Assembly: GCF_019145475.1 (NCBI RefSeq)
Contig: NZ_JAHTKI010000030.1
Coordinates: forward strand, 1-61,280
Direction of reading: 5' to 3'
DNA: 61,280 nucleotides
DNA from: Pseudomonas botevensis
Lineage (GTDB): Bacteria > Pseudomonadota > Gammaproteobacteria > Pseudomonadales > Pseudomonadaceae
Under the pieces are notes generated by a model. The model was not told the DNA's origin and did not search any database. It was given only the letters and a program-made list of their open reading frames with translations. The translations under genes and the position numbers were made by a program. Position 1 is the stretch's first letter. Each line of letters opens with the position of its first letter. This document shows positions 43,873-52,529 of this stretch, piece by piece.

Positions 43873-44697
43873 TCAGAGATTGACCACATTGACGAAGCGC
43901 GAGGCAGCGGTTTCGTCGATCTTGAGGCTGGTGAAGTCGAACAGGTTGCGGTCGGCCAGTTGCGACGGCACCACGTTCTGCAGGCTGCGGAAGATGCTTT
44001 CGGTGCGGCCCGGGGTCTTGCGGTCCCAGTCCTGGAGCATTTCCTTGACCACCTGGCGCTGCAGGTTTTCCTGCGAACCGCAGAGGTTGCACGGGATGAT
44101 CGGGAAGGCCTTGAAGTCCGAATAGGCCTGGATGTCCTTCTCGTTGCAGTACGCCAGCGGACGGATCACCACGTTGCGACCGTCGTCGGCGCGCAGCTTC
44201 GGCGGCATGGCTTTGAGGGTGCCGTTGAAGAACATGTTGAGGAAAAACGTCTCGACGATGTCGTCGCGGTGATGACCGAGGGCCATTTTGGTCGCGCCGA
44301 TTTCGTCGGCGAAGGTGTACAGCGTGCCGCGACGCAGGCGCGAGCACAGCGAGCAGGTGGTCTTGCCTTCAGGAATCAGCTCCTTGACCACCGAGTACGT
44401 GTCTTTCTCGACGATGTGGTACTCGATGCCCAGCTCTTTCAGATAGGCCGGCAGCACATGCTCGGGGAAGCCCGGCTGTTTCTGGTCCATGTTCACGGCG
44501 ACGATCTCGAACTTGATCGGCGCAACCTTCTGCAGGTGCATCAGCACATCGAGCATGGTGTAGCTGTCCTTGCCGCCGGACAGGCAGACCATGACCTTGT
44601 CGCCGTCTTCGATCATGTTGAAGTCAGCGACCGCTTCGCCGGCCAGGCGACGCAAGCGTTTCTGCAGTTTGTTCTGGTTGACCGTGAGAGTGCCCAT
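43873..44697 (-). CDS. ttcA: tRNA 2-thiocytidine(32) synthetase
   Basis: This 274-residue enzyme thiolates C32 of certain tRNAs. It shows the PP-loop SGGKDS near residue 40 and two iron-sulfur cysteine pairs (TTCSLCSRLRR and PCNLCGSQ), with GHHRDDIVET. Length and motifs are standard. It is divergent from the Yip1 gene across 288 bases. Confidence 0.97.
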   Translation of the reverse strand: MGTLTVNQNKLQKRLRRLAGEAVADFNMIEDGDKVMVCLSGGKDSYTMLDVLMHLQKVAPIKFEIVAVNMDQKQPGFPEHVLPAYLKELGIEYHIVEKDTYSVVKELIPEGKTTCSLCSRLRRGTLYTFADEIGATKMALGHHRDDIVETFFLNMFFNGTLKAMPPKLRADDGRNVVIRPLAYCNEKDIQAYSDFKAFPIIPCNLCGSQENLQRQVVKEMLQDWDRKTPGRTESIFRSLQNVVPSQLADRNLFDFTSLKIDETAASRFVNVVNL

Positions 44698-44880
44698 GAC
44701 GCGAAATCCGTGAGGTGTGACGAAAGGCGGGCATTTTACGCAAAAACCCCAGCCTTGTGGCCACAGGTTGTCGTCGGCGAAAAATCCGTTTCGTACAGAC
44801 CCCGAGGCGATTACGCGCCGTGTTTACAGCGCGATTTGCTCTAAGCCCCTATCACCTGTACGGGTAAGACCTTTCTATAC

Positions 44881-44897
44881 TGCGACTTAAGGTCGCA
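44881..44897. promoter_or_regulatory. Inverted repeat upstream of the Yip1-family gene
   Basis: TGCGACTT-A-AGGTCGCA is a near-perfect dyad (one mismatched pair). It lies 89 bases before the start codon and about eight bases downstream of a TATACT -10-like hexamer (44877 region), so it may be at the transcript start. I saw nothing else clear in 44698-44985. Confidence 0.4.
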
Positions 44898-44985
44898 CAC
44901 ATCTGAAGACCTGTATTTGCTCGGCCACCTTGGCCCGTAGGCGCTCCGCTGGGGGGCGATGGCAATAACAAGAGGAGTGACTGGC

Positions 44986-45588
44986 ATGATCCATCACGTA
45001 GTGGGACTTTTCACCCACCCCGACCAGGAATGGAAAGAAATCCGTGGCGACCAAGAGGAAAGCATCAGCCACATGTACCTGACGCACACGCTGATTCTGG
45101 CGGCGATTCCGGCGGTTTCGGCGTTCATCGGCACGACCCAGGTCGGCTGGGTGATCGGCAGTCGCGCCCCGGTGATGCTGACCGTGGAAAGCGCGATCTG
45201 GATGACCGTCATGTCGTATCTGGCGATGCTCGGCGGGGTCGCGGTCATGGGGGCCTTCGTCCACTGGATGGCCCGCACCTATGATGCCAACCCGAGCCTG
45301 GCCCGTTGCGTCGCGTTTGCCACCTACACCGCGACACCGCTGTTCGTCGGTGGGCTGGCAGCGCTGTATCCGCATATGTGGCTGGGGATGATCGTCGGCA
45401 CGGCGGCCATCTGCTACACGGTGTACCTGCTGTACGTGGGGCTGCCGACCTTCATGAACATTCCGTCGGACGAGGGCTTCCTGTTCTCCAGCTCGGTGCT
45501 GGCGGTGGGCCTGGTGGTGCTGGTGGCCATCATGGCGTTCACCGTGATTGTCTGGGGGCTGGGCGTTGGCCCGGTATATACCAATTGA
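44986..45588 (+). CDS. Yip1-family membrane protein
   Basis: This 200-residue protein begins MIHHVVGLFTHPDQEWKEI, the standard bacterial Yip1 opening, and has five hydrophobic segments (about residues 33-52, 65-88, 103-125, 130-150 and 165-190). The ATG at 44986 has GAGGAGTGA upstream. The role of bacterial Yip1 proteins is not established. Confidence 0.88.
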   Translation: MIHHVVGLFTHPDQEWKEIRGDQEESISHMYLTHTLILAAIPAVSAFIGTTQVGWVIGSRAPVMLTVESAIWMTVMSYLAMLGGVAVMGAFVHWMARTYDANPSLARCVAFATYTATPLFVGGLAALYPHMWLGMIVGTAAICYTVYLLYVGLPTFMNIPSDEGFLFSSSVLAVGLVVLVAIMAFTVIVWGLGVGPVYTN

Positions 45589-45626
45589 ACTGATTCCCCC
45601 GCGAGAACTATAAGATCTGCCAATAC

Positions 45627-45650
45627 AGGCCGCCGCGAGGCGGCCTTCTC
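45627..45650 (+). terminator. Hairpin terminator after the Yip1 gene
   Basis: AGGCCGCC and GGCGGCCT enclose GCGA, followed by TCTC. It is a compact, very stable stem 39 bases after the stop codon. Confidence 0.75.
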
Positions 45651-45745
45651 GTATCACAACGACTGTCGACGACCATTCGGCAGTTCAGCGATTCGCAAGC
45701 CCCCAGGGTTGCGGCATACTCGACGCCTCTGGAGATCCATCAAGC

Positions 45746-46240
45746 ATGCCCGAGCAACTCAATACCCGCGTCGAAGATTGTTACCAACTCGCTGAATCCT
45801 TTTTCAAACGTCCTTTCAAACGCCCTGTCGTGAGCCTCAAGCTGCGTGGGCAAAAAGCCGGGGTCGCGCATCTGCACGAGAACCTGCTGCGCTTCAACCC
45901 GCAGCTGTACCGGGAAAACACCGAACACTTCCTCAAACAGACCGTGGCCCACGAAGTCGCGCATCTGATCGCCCATCAGCTGTTCGGCGACCGTATCCAG
46001 CCCCATGGCGAGGAATGGCAACTGATCATGCGCGGTGTCTATGAGCTGCCGCCGGATCGCTGCCACACCTATGAAGTCAAACGCCGCAGCGTGACCCGCT
46101 ATATCTATAAATGCCCGTGCACCGACAGTGATTTTCCGTTTTCGGCGCAGCGGCACAGCCTGGTGCGACAGGGACGACGGTATTTGTGCCGGCGCTGTCG
46201 CCATACGCTGGTGTTCAGCGGGGAGATGCGGGTCGAGTAG
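45746..46240 (+). CDS. SprT-family zinc metalloprotein
   Basis: This 164-residue protein has the HEVAH zinc-protease motif in QTVAHEVAHLIAH near residue 73, a third ligand region in PHGEEWQLIMR, and a C-terminal zinc ribbon (CPCTDSD and LCRRCRH). It belongs to the SprT group related to SPRTN. The substrate is unknown. It converges on a CoA-transferase gene. Confidence 0.92.
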   Translation: MPEQLNTRVEDCYQLAESFFKRPFKRPVVSLKLRGQKAGVAHLHENLLRFNPQLYRENTEHFLKQTVAHEVAHLIAHQLFGDRIQPHGEEWQLIMRGVYELPPDRCHTYEVKRRSVTRYIYKCPCTDSDFPFSAQRHSLVRQGRRYLCRRCRHTLVFSGEMRVE

Positions 46241-46252
46241 CCGGAGACGGCA

Positions 46253-47434
46253 CTAAACAATCACCCTGCCCTCCCGCAACTGCGCAATCCGCTCGGCACT
46301 GAACCCCAACTCCCCCAACACCTGATCCGTATGCTGCCCCAGCGCCGCCCCGACATGCCGGGGCGCCGGCAATGCTTCAGAGAATTTCAGCGGACACGCG
46401 ATCTGCGCCTGTGTCGATCCATCCCCGCGCGGCACCTGGGCCACCAGTTCCCGCGCCTGCAACTGGGGATGGCGCACCGCCTCGCCCAGACTCAGCACCG
46501 GCTCGACACACGCGTCGACCCCGGCGAACAGCTCGCACAGTTCGGTAAAGTCGTGTTTCTCGAACTCGACCTTCAAGGCCTCCTTCAGCGCCCGTTGCTG
46601 CTCAGGCCTGGGTGACAGCCCCTGCGCCGCCAGCTCCGGGCGGCCCAGCGCCGCGCACAGTTGCTGCATGAAGCCCGGTTCCAGGCTGCCCACCGACATC
46701 CAGCGCCCGTCACGGGAGCGGTAATAGTCGTAGAAGCTGCCACCGTTGAGTATCTGTTCCTCCCGGCCCGGCTCCTCGCCGCAGGCCAGATACCCGGCGC
46801 CCGCCATGGCATTCAGGCTGAACGCACAATCAGTCATGCTCACGTCCAGATGGCTGCCCTGCCCGCTCTGCTGGCGGGCGATCACCGCCGCCAGCAGACC
46901 AATGACCCCGTGCAGCGAACCTCCGGCGACATCCGCCACCTGCACGCCCAGCGGCACCGGTCCGCTGTCGGCGCGACCGGTGTGACTGGCGAGCCCGGCC
47001 AGCGCCAGATAGTTGAGGTCATGCCCAGCGCGATCCTTGTACGGCCCGGTCTGGCCGTACCCGGTGATCGACACATAGATCAGTTTCGGATTGATCGCCT
47101 TCAGTGCCTCATACCCCAGCCCCAGCCGTTCCATCACGCCGGGGCGGAACTGTTCCAGGACGATGTCGTAGTCCGCCAGCAACAGCTTGACCACCTCCAG
47201 CGCTTCGGGCCGCTTGAGGTCCAGCGCCAGGCTGCGCTTGTTGCGGTTCAGCCAGGCGTGGCTGGCCGACACGCCCCGGTCGTGGGGCGGCAGCACCCGC
47301 AACAGATCGAGGCGGGTCGGCGATTCGATGCGCAACACCTCGGCGCCCATGTCCGCCAGCAACAACGAGGCGAACGGCCCCGGCAGCAGGGTCGAGAAAT
47401 CCAGAATCTTCAGTGAGGCCAGCGGTGCGGACAT
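46253..47434 (-). CDS. CaiB/BaiF-family CoA-transferase
   Basis: This 393-residue family III CoA-transferase, close to alpha-methylacyl-CoA racemases, starts with LASLKILDFSTLLPGPFAS. It has the ADMGAEVLRIE block, the catalytic aspartate region TGYGQTGPYKDRAGHDLNYLA and GSHLDVSMTDCAF. The start at 47434 is the first ATG before the homology; the long frame to 47659 is an extension through a terminator. Substrates are unknown. Confidence 0.9.
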   Translation of the reverse strand: MSAPLASLKILDFSTLLPGPFASLLLADMGAEVLRIESPTRLDLLRVLPPHDRGVSASHAWLNRNKRSLALDLKRPEALEVVKLLLADYDIVLEQFRPGVMERLGLGYEALKAINPKLIYVSITGYGQTGPYKDRAGHDLNYLALAGLASHTGRADSGPVPLGVQVADVAGGSLHGVIGLLAAVIARQQSGQGSHLDVSMTDCAFSLNAMAGAGYLACGEEPGREEQILNGGSFYDYYRSRDGRWMSVGSLEPGFMQQLCAALGRPELAAQGLSPRPEQQRALKEALKVEFEKHDFTELCELFAGVDACVEPVLSLGEAVRHPQLQARELVAQVPRGDGSTQAQIACPLKFSEALPAPRHVGAALGQHTDQVLGELGFSAERIAQLREGRVIV

Positions 47435-47540
47435 GGGCGATCTCCGTGAACGATGCTTGCAGCCTAGGCAGCGCCGGCCCATGCAGCAATCACCGGATGT
47501 GTCAGCGGCAGTGACCGTTGCGCTCAAATCGCGGGCAAGA

Positions 47541-47564
47541 AAAAACCCGCCGAAGCGGGTTTTT
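47541..47564 (-). terminator. Intrinsic terminator of dctA
   Basis: AAAAACCCGC and GCGGGTTTTT surround CGAA. Read on the minus strand it lies 16 bases after the dctA stop and ends in T5 plus a further run, separating dctA from the CoA-transferase gene. Confidence 0.92.
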
Positions 47565-47579
47565 CCAGGCAAGCGAGGC

Positions 47580-48914
47580 TTACTTGACGTTGCTCGGGGT
47601 TGCGCCTTCGGCCACACCCAGATCGTCTTCAGGACGGGTATCGATGATACCGCGACCACCCGAGGCCAGCTCGGTGTTCAGCACGTCGGTGTCCAGCTCC
47701 TTGACCCACTTGGCAACTACGATGGTCGCAACGGCGTTGCCGACCAGGTTGGTCAGGGCACGGGCTTCGGACATGAAACGGTCGATACCCAGGATCAGCG
47801 CCAGACCGGCCACCGGCAGGTGACCGACGGCCGACAGCGTGGCCGCCAGCACGATGAAGCCCGAACCGGTCACACCGGCAGCGCCTTTGGAGGACAGCAG
47901 CAACACCACCAGCAGCGTGATCTGATGGGTGATGTCCATGTGGGTGTCGGTTGCCTGGGCAATGAACACGGCCGCCATGGTCAGGTAGATCGCAGTACCG
48001 TCGAGGTTGAACGAGTAACCGGTCGGGATCACCAGACCCACTACCGATTTCTTCGCGCCCAGACGCTCCATCTTGATCAGCATGCGCGGCAGTACCGATT
48101 CCGACGAGGACGTGCCGAGTACGATCAGCAGCTCTTCACGGATGTAGCGAATCATCTTCAGTACGCTGAAGCCGTGCATGCGAGCGATACCGCCGAGCAC
48201 GATCAGGATGAACGCCAGGCAAGTGATGTAGAAGCAGATCATCAGTTGACCCAGCTGCACCAGCGAGCCGACGCCGTAGGCACCGATGGTGAACGCCATC
48301 GCACCGAAGGCACCGATTGGCGCGAGCTTCATGATCATGTTGATGATGTTGAACATCACGTGGGCGAAGCGATCGATGAAGTCCAGGATCGGCTTGCCGT
48401 AGGCACCCAGGCGATGCAGGGCGAAACCGAAGATCACCGAGAACATCAGCACTTGCAGGATGTCACCGGTGGCGAACGCACCGACGATGGTGGTCGGGAT
48501 CACGTTGAGCAGGAAGCCGACAACGCTCTGGTCAGCGCCCTGTGCCACGTAGGTGGCGACTTTCGAGGCGTCCAGAGTGCTGACGTCGATGTGCATGCCG
48601 TTGCCCGGCTGCACGATGTTGACCACGATCAGGCCGACCAGCAGGGCGATGGTCGAAACGATTTCAAAGTACAGAAGTGCATAACCGCCGGTCTTGCCGA
48701 CCGACTTCATGTTCTGCATGCCGGCGATGCCGCTGACTACAGTACAGAAGATGATCGGAGCGATGATCATTTTGATCAGTTTGATGAACCCGTCACCCAG
48801 TGGCTTTACGGCCACACCGAACTGCGGGTAGTAGTGGCCGAGCGCAATACCGATACAGATTGCGACGATCACCTGGAAATACAGGGATTTGTACAGTGGC
48901 TGACGAGTCGTCAT
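47580..48914 (-). CDS. dctA: C4-dicarboxylate transport protein DctA
   Basis: This 444-residue sodium- or proton-coupled symporter for succinate, fumarate and malate belongs to the DAACS family. It shows the N-terminal LYKSLYFQVIVAICIGI segment, the serine-rich hairpin LGTSSSESVLPRML, the helix-7 motif GYSFNLDGTAIY and the second hairpin SSKGAAGVTGSGFIV. The ATG at 48914 has GAGGAA upstream; the extension to 49148 runs through the promoter. A sigma-54 promoter and tandem dyads lie upstream, so DctB/DctD control is likely; those genes are not in this window. Confidence 0.97.
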   Translation of the reverse strand: MTTRQPLYKSLYFQVIVAICIGIALGHYYPQFGVAVKPLGDGFIKLIKMIIAPIIFCTVVSGIAGMQNMKSVGKTGGYALLYFEIVSTIALLVGLIVVNIVQPGNGMHIDVSTLDASKVATYVAQGADQSVVGFLLNVIPTTIVGAFATGDILQVLMFSVIFGFALHRLGAYGKPILDFIDRFAHVMFNIINMIMKLAPIGAFGAMAFTIGAYGVGSLVQLGQLMICFYITCLAFILIVLGGIARMHGFSVLKMIRYIREELLIVLGTSSSESVLPRMLIKMERLGAKKSVVGLVIPTGYSFNLDGTAIYLTMAAVFIAQATDTHMDITHQITLLVVLLLSSKGAAGVTGSGFIVLAATLSAVGHLPVAGLALILGIDRFMSEARALTNLVGNAVATIVVAKWVKELDTDVLNTELASGGRGIIDTRPEDDLGVAEGATPSNVK

Positions 48915-49058
48915 TGCAAGTTTCCTCAAGAGTCTCGCGGGCAACATCCATCTGTTGAACACGACACTTGAATTGCGAACCCTCCTGCACTGGAGGGATT
49001 TGTTGTGTCGAGCGACGCTTTCCGGACCGGCTCGGCGCACGCTTCTGTCACTTGTATC

Positions 49059-49073
49059 GCAAACCGCGTGCCA
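49059..49073 (-). promoter_or_regulatory. Sigma-54 (RpoN) -24/-12 promoter of dctA
   Basis: Read on the minus strand, TGGCACG-CGGT-TTGC matches the RpoN consensus, with exactly ten bases between the GG and GC dinucleotides. The predicted transcript starts near 49047, giving a leader of about 130 bases before the dctA ATG. Confidence 0.85.
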
Positions 49074-49151
49074 GTTTGGCGCATTTCGCTGCAAGCCTTT
49101 TGATATCAGGGATGAGAGGTTTTTCGGTGTCACCCTCCAGTCATTCAAGTG

Positions 49152-49168
49152 TGGCGGATTTCCGCCAA
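49152..49168. promoter_or_regulatory. Upstream activator dyad 1 (DctD-type)
   Basis: TGGCGGATTTCCGCCAA has the palindromic core GGCGGA-TT-TCCGCC. It is centred about 113 bases upstream of the predicted dctA transcript start, a usual distance for a sigma-54 enhancer. The core resembles the rhizobial DctD site (GCGGAAATCCGC type) as I recall it. Confidence 0.7.
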
Positions 49169-49191
49169 CCCGCTCTCTCTCGTCCTACAAT

Positions 49192-49207
49192 TTGGCGGAA
49201 ATCCGCC
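49192..49207. promoter_or_regulatory. Upstream activator dyad 2 (DctD-type)
   Basis: TTGGCGGAAATCCGCC is the exact reverse complement of 16 bases of dyad 1, centred 40 bases further upstream, close to four helical turns. Both dyads also lie 60-115 bases before the AraC-type gene and might affect it. Confidence 0.7.
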
Positions 49208-49265
49208 TTGTTGCATTCTTCAGCAGCCAGCTACCATCCGCCGCCAGAGGAAGGATTTGCCGCTT

Positions 49266-50264
49266 ATGCGCGAACGCACCATTGCCAGTCATTTCGCCCG
49301 TGCCGCCCTCGGTGGCGCCCGGCGCAAAGGTTTCGATCATTCGGGCCTGCTGTCGCAACTGGGTATCAGCCCGGAATTGCTCGACGAACCGCGCGCACGG
49401 ATCACCCCGGAACAGTTCACCCAACTGATCCAGGGCCTGTGGCTGGCGCTGGACGACGAGTACCTGGGCTTCGGCGACGCGCCGAGCAAACCCGGCTGCT
49501 TTGCCATGATGTGCCACGCCATCATTCACTGCCGCAATCTGGAAAAGGCTCTGCAACGCGGCTTATTGTTTTATAGCCTATTCCCCGAGGCCCCGCGCCT
49601 GACCCTCAGCCGCGAAGACGAATGGGTGCGCCTGAGCCTCGATGATTCGCAATTGTGGGACCCGGATCACTTTCTTACCGAGAGCCTGCTGGTGATCTGG
49701 CACCGCCTGGGCAGTTGGCTGATCGGTCAGCGGATTCGCCTGGAGCAGGCGACCTTCAGTTACCCGCGCCCGGAGCACGGTGCCGAATACGATCTGTTGT
49801 TCCCCTGTCCGCTGGCGTTTTCCACCGCTCAGAGCAGCCTGCTGTTCCACAGTCGCTACCTGTCGATGCCGCTGTTGCAGGACGAACGCACCCTCAAGCA
49901 TTTCCTCGAACGCTCCCCGGCCGACCTGCTGTCGCGTCCGGACGATGGCGACAGCCTGAGCAGCCGCCTGCGCCGTTTGCTCAGTCGCGACAGCGCGCGC
50001 TGGCCGGACCTGGAATCAGTGGCGGCGCACCTGCACATCAGCCCGCAAACGCTGCGCCGGCATCTGCGGGAGGAAGGCACCAGTTTTCAGGAATTGAAGG
50101 ATCAGTTGCGGCGCGATATCGCGATTTATCACCTGGGGCGGGCGGATCTGTCGTTGCAACAGATTGCCGAGCAACTGGGGTTTTCCGAACCCTCGGCGTT
50201 TCACCGGGCGTTCAAGAAATGGACGGGGCTGACACCGGGGGCTTATCGGGCGCAGGAGATGTGA
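49266..50264 (+). CDS. AraC-family transcriptional regulator
   Basis: This 332-residue regulator has an Arabinose_bd-type N-terminal domain (to about residue 210; FDHSGLLSQLGISPELLDEP is typical). A C-terminal double helix-turn-helix includes LESVAAHLHISPQTLRRHLREEG and the conserved IAEQLGFSEPSAFHRAFKKWTG. The architecture matches the OruR/ArgR-type catabolic activators of pseudomonads. The effector and targets are unknown. It is divergent from dctA. Confidence 0.92.
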   Translation: MRERTIASHFARAALGGARRKGFDHSGLLSQLGISPELLDEPRARITPEQFTQLIQGLWLALDDEYLGFGDAPSKPGCFAMMCHAIIHCRNLEKALQRGLLFYSLFPEAPRLTLSREDEWVRLSLDDSQLWDPDHFLTESLLVIWHRLGSWLIGQRIRLEQATFSYPRPEHGAEYDLLFPCPLAFSTAQSSLLFHSRYLSMPLLQDERTLKHFLERSPADLLSRPDDGDSLSSRLRRLLSRDSARWPDLESVAAHLHISPQTLRRHLREEGTSFQELKDQLRRDIAIYHLGRADLSLQQIAEQLGFSEPSAFHRAFKKWTGLTPGAYRAQEM

Positions 50265-50281
50265 GGCTGATCAAGATCAAA

Positions 50282-50346
50282 GGCCCCTCACCCTGGCCCT
50301 CCCGAAACGTCGGATCGCCCTGAGGGAGAGGGCTGAGGTGAGGGCC
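50282..50346. repeat. CCCTCACC-type intergenic hairpin between the AraC gene and phoQ
   Basis: GGCCCCTCACCCTGGCCCTC pairs imperfectly with GAGGGCTGAGGTGAGGGCC across about 20 bases. It lies between convergent stop codons and probably terminates both transcripts. The arms are shared with the elements at 9751, 41021 and 60951. Confidence 0.7.
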
Positions 50347-50351
50347 GTTTT

Positions 50352-51698
50352 TCACACCGCCGGAAAATGAATCCTGAACGCTGCCCCGCCCATCGGCGAA
50401 TCCCCCAGCGTCAATTTCGCGCTGTAGCTCTCGATGATGTCCTTGACCACCGCCAAGCCAATCCCCTGCCCCGGATGCTGGCGATCCAGACGCTCACCCC
50501 GCTCGAGAATCCGCGCACGCTGATCCGGTGGCACGCCCGGCCCGTCATCCTCGACGCACAACTCGACCCCGGCGAGACTTTCGCGCACGCTGATGCGCAC
50601 TTCGCCAAGGCACAGGCGATAGGCGTTTTCCAGCAGGTTGCCCATCATCTCCAGCAAGGCCCCCTGCTCGATCGGCACATAACAATGCTCCGGCAGGTCG
50701 AATGCCACGCGCACATGCTTGTCGCGGTAGACCTTGTCCAGGGTGTCGCACAGGCTTTTCAACACCGGTTGCAGACGCACCTGATGGCGGACCAGACCGC
50801 TTTTGCGCAGGCTGGCACGCTGTAGCTGGTAGCTGATCTGCTGGCTCATGCGTTCGATCTGGGTTTGCAGCACCCAGGCCTGATCGCGGTCCTCGGGACG
50901 CTGGGCCATGTCTTCGCTGACCCCTTGCAGCACCGCCAGCGGGGTCTTCAGGCTGTGAGCCAGATCGTCGAGAGAGTCGCGGTAGCGACTGCGCTGCTGA
51001 CGTTCGCTTTGCAGCAGGCGGTTGAGCGAGCCGGTCAGGCGCAACAGTTCGCGCGGGTGCTGCTCACTGAGGCTTTCGAGGGTGCCGCTTTCGATTTCGT
51101 CGAGTTCCTGACTGAGCCGGCGCAGCGCCTTGAGGCCCCAGGTCAGGCCGATCCACAACAACGCGAGCAGCACCAGCAGCGCGGCGCCGAAGCCCAGGTA
51201 GAGGTTTTCCCGCAGGCCTTCGAGGGTGGTTTCGTACTCGCGCACCGGTTGCAAGGCGACGATGCTGAACGCCGCACTCTTGCCGCCGAGCAGCTTGACC
51301 TCGACGTCATAGACGAAGAATTCCTGGCCGCTGGCCTCGCGGATCCGCGCGAACTCGTTGCCCATCCCGTCGTAACGCGGCTTGTAGTTGATCTGCTCTT
51401 CCTGGGTCGCTTTCGAGCGCCAGACCAGGTGACCTTCGCGGTCATAGATGTAGCCGAGCAGGCGGAAGTCGGCGAGGTTGAAGCGCTCGTCCGGCAACTG
51501 CGTCGGCATTACCAGCCGACCGTTATCGATGCGCGCGGCAGAGATCAGCGTGGTGACGTCCGAGGCCAGCCGCTGCTCGATCGAATCCTGCAACGCCAGA
51601 CTGAACGCACCCTGCATCGCCGGAAGCAAGGCGAGCATGAACAACACCGCCAACGTGGTGGCGGCGAGCATCAGACGGACGCGAAGGGAGCGGATCAA
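50352..51698 (-). CDS. phoQ: Sensor histidine kinase PhoQ
   Basis: This 448-residue kinase partners PhoP and responds to low Mg2+ and cationic peptides in characterised relatives. It has membrane segments near residues 10-32 and 168-190, a periplasmic domain of about 130 residues, HAMP, the PhoQ-type H-box DDLAHSLKTPLAVL, the N-box GNLLENAYRLC and DDGPGVPP. It overlaps phoP by four bases. The order oprH-phoP-phoQ supports the name. Confidence 0.92.
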   Translation of the reverse strand: MIRSLRVRLMLAATTLAVLFMLALLPAMQGAFSLALQDSIEQRLASDVTTLISAARIDNGRLVMPTQLPDERFNLADFRLLGYIYDREGHLVWRSKATQEEQINYKPRYDGMGNEFARIREASGQEFFVYDVEVKLLGGKSAAFSIVALQPVREYETTLEGLRENLYLGFGAALLVLLALLWIGLTWGLKALRRLSQELDEIESGTLESLSEQHPRELLRLTGSLNRLLQSERQQRSRYRDSLDDLAHSLKTPLAVLQGVSEDMAQRPEDRDQAWVLQTQIERMSQQISYQLQRASLRKSGLVRHQVRLQPVLKSLCDTLDKVYRDKHVRVAFDLPEHCYVPIEQGALLEMMGNLLENAYRLCLGEVRISVRESLAGVELCVEDDGPGVPPDQRARILERGERLDRQHPGQGIGLAVVKDIIESYSAKLTLGDSPMGGAAFRIHFPAV

Positions 51699-52372
51699 GT
51701 GCAGCGCTCATTGAACAGGTAGCCGAGGCCGCGCACGGTGTCGATCGGCTTGAACCCGGCCGGGCCTTCGAGCTTGCGGCGCAGGCGGCCGACCAGCACT
51801 TCGATCACGTTCGGATCGCGCTCGTCGTCATCCGGATACAGCTGCTCCATCAGACGATCCTTGGGCACCACCTGCTGATGGTGGCGCATCAGGTATTCGA
51901 GGATCCGGTATTCGTAGGCGGTCAGCGCCAGCGGCTGTTCATCGAGGGTCGCCTGCTTGCGGTTGAGGTCGAGCAACAAGGGGCCGGCCACGATGGTCGA
52001 CTGGGTGAAACCGCTGGAGCGGCGCAGCAAGGCATTGAGCCGCGCTTCGAGTTCTTCGAACTGGAACGGCTTGACCACGTAATCGTCAGCACCGGCGGCC
52101 AGGCCTTCGACCTTGTCCTGCCAGTTGCCGCGCGCGGTGAGGATCAGGATCGGGAACGTCTTGCCGCCCGAGCGCAACTGACGAATCAGGTCGAGCCCGC
52201 CCATGCCCGGCAGACCGAGGTCGATCACCGCCAGGTCAAAGTTGAACTGCCCGGTCTGGTACAGCGCTTCTTCGGCATTGGCCACGGACTCGACCACATG
52301 GCCGCTCTCCGTCAGGCGGGTTTGCAGGTGATGGCGCAACAACGCTTCGTCTTCGACGACCAACAGCTTCAT
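51695..52372 (-). CDS. phoP: Response regulator PhoP
   Basis: This 225-residue OmpR-type regulator starts KLLVVEDEALLRHHL, has the phosphoacceptor in AVIDLGLPGMGG, the lysine in VVKPFQFEEL and ends with IDTVRGLGYLFNERCT. In pseudomonads it controls oprH, lipid A modification and virulence genes. The ATG at 52372 is the family start. A REPIN lies between oprH and phoP, so co-transcription with oprH may be reduced. Confidence 0.94.
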   Translation of the reverse strand: MKLLVVEDEALLRHHLQTRLTESGHVVESVANAEEALYQTGQFNFDLAVIDLGLPGMGGLDLIRQLRSGGKTFPILILTARGNWQDKVEGLAAGADDYVVKPFQFEELEARLNALLRRSSGFTQSTIVAGPLLLDLNRKQATLDEQPLALTAYEYRILEYLMRHHQQVVPKDRLMEQLYPDDDERDPNVIEVLVGRLRRKLEGPAGFKPIDTVRGLGYLFNERCT

Positions 52373-52410
52373 GACACTCTCCCGGATCAATCAAAATCCT
52401 CAACAACACA

Positions 52411-52503
52411 TCCGTGGAAACGGACTTGCCCGCGAAGGCGCTGACCAGTCGATGACGTTGTCGACTGATCGATCGCTTTCACGAGCAAGCCCGCTCCCGC
52501 AGG
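52411..52503. repeat. REPIN between oprH and phoP
   Basis: Left arm TCCGTGGAAACGGACTTGCC-CGCGAAGGCGCTGA and right arm GATCGCTTTCACGAGCAAGC-CCGCTCCCGC face each other. It lies inside the expected oprH-phoP operon. Confidence 0.8.
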
Positions 52504-52529
52504 TCTTACGCGGCCCACACTTGCTTCGC

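Noticed and set aside
49152..49207. The paired dyads read as an AraC-type autoregulatory operator
   Set aside because: AraC proteins usually bind direct repeats of asymmetric half-sites. Perfect dyads at enhancer distance from a sigma-54 promoter fit DctD better, though AraC involvement is not excluded.
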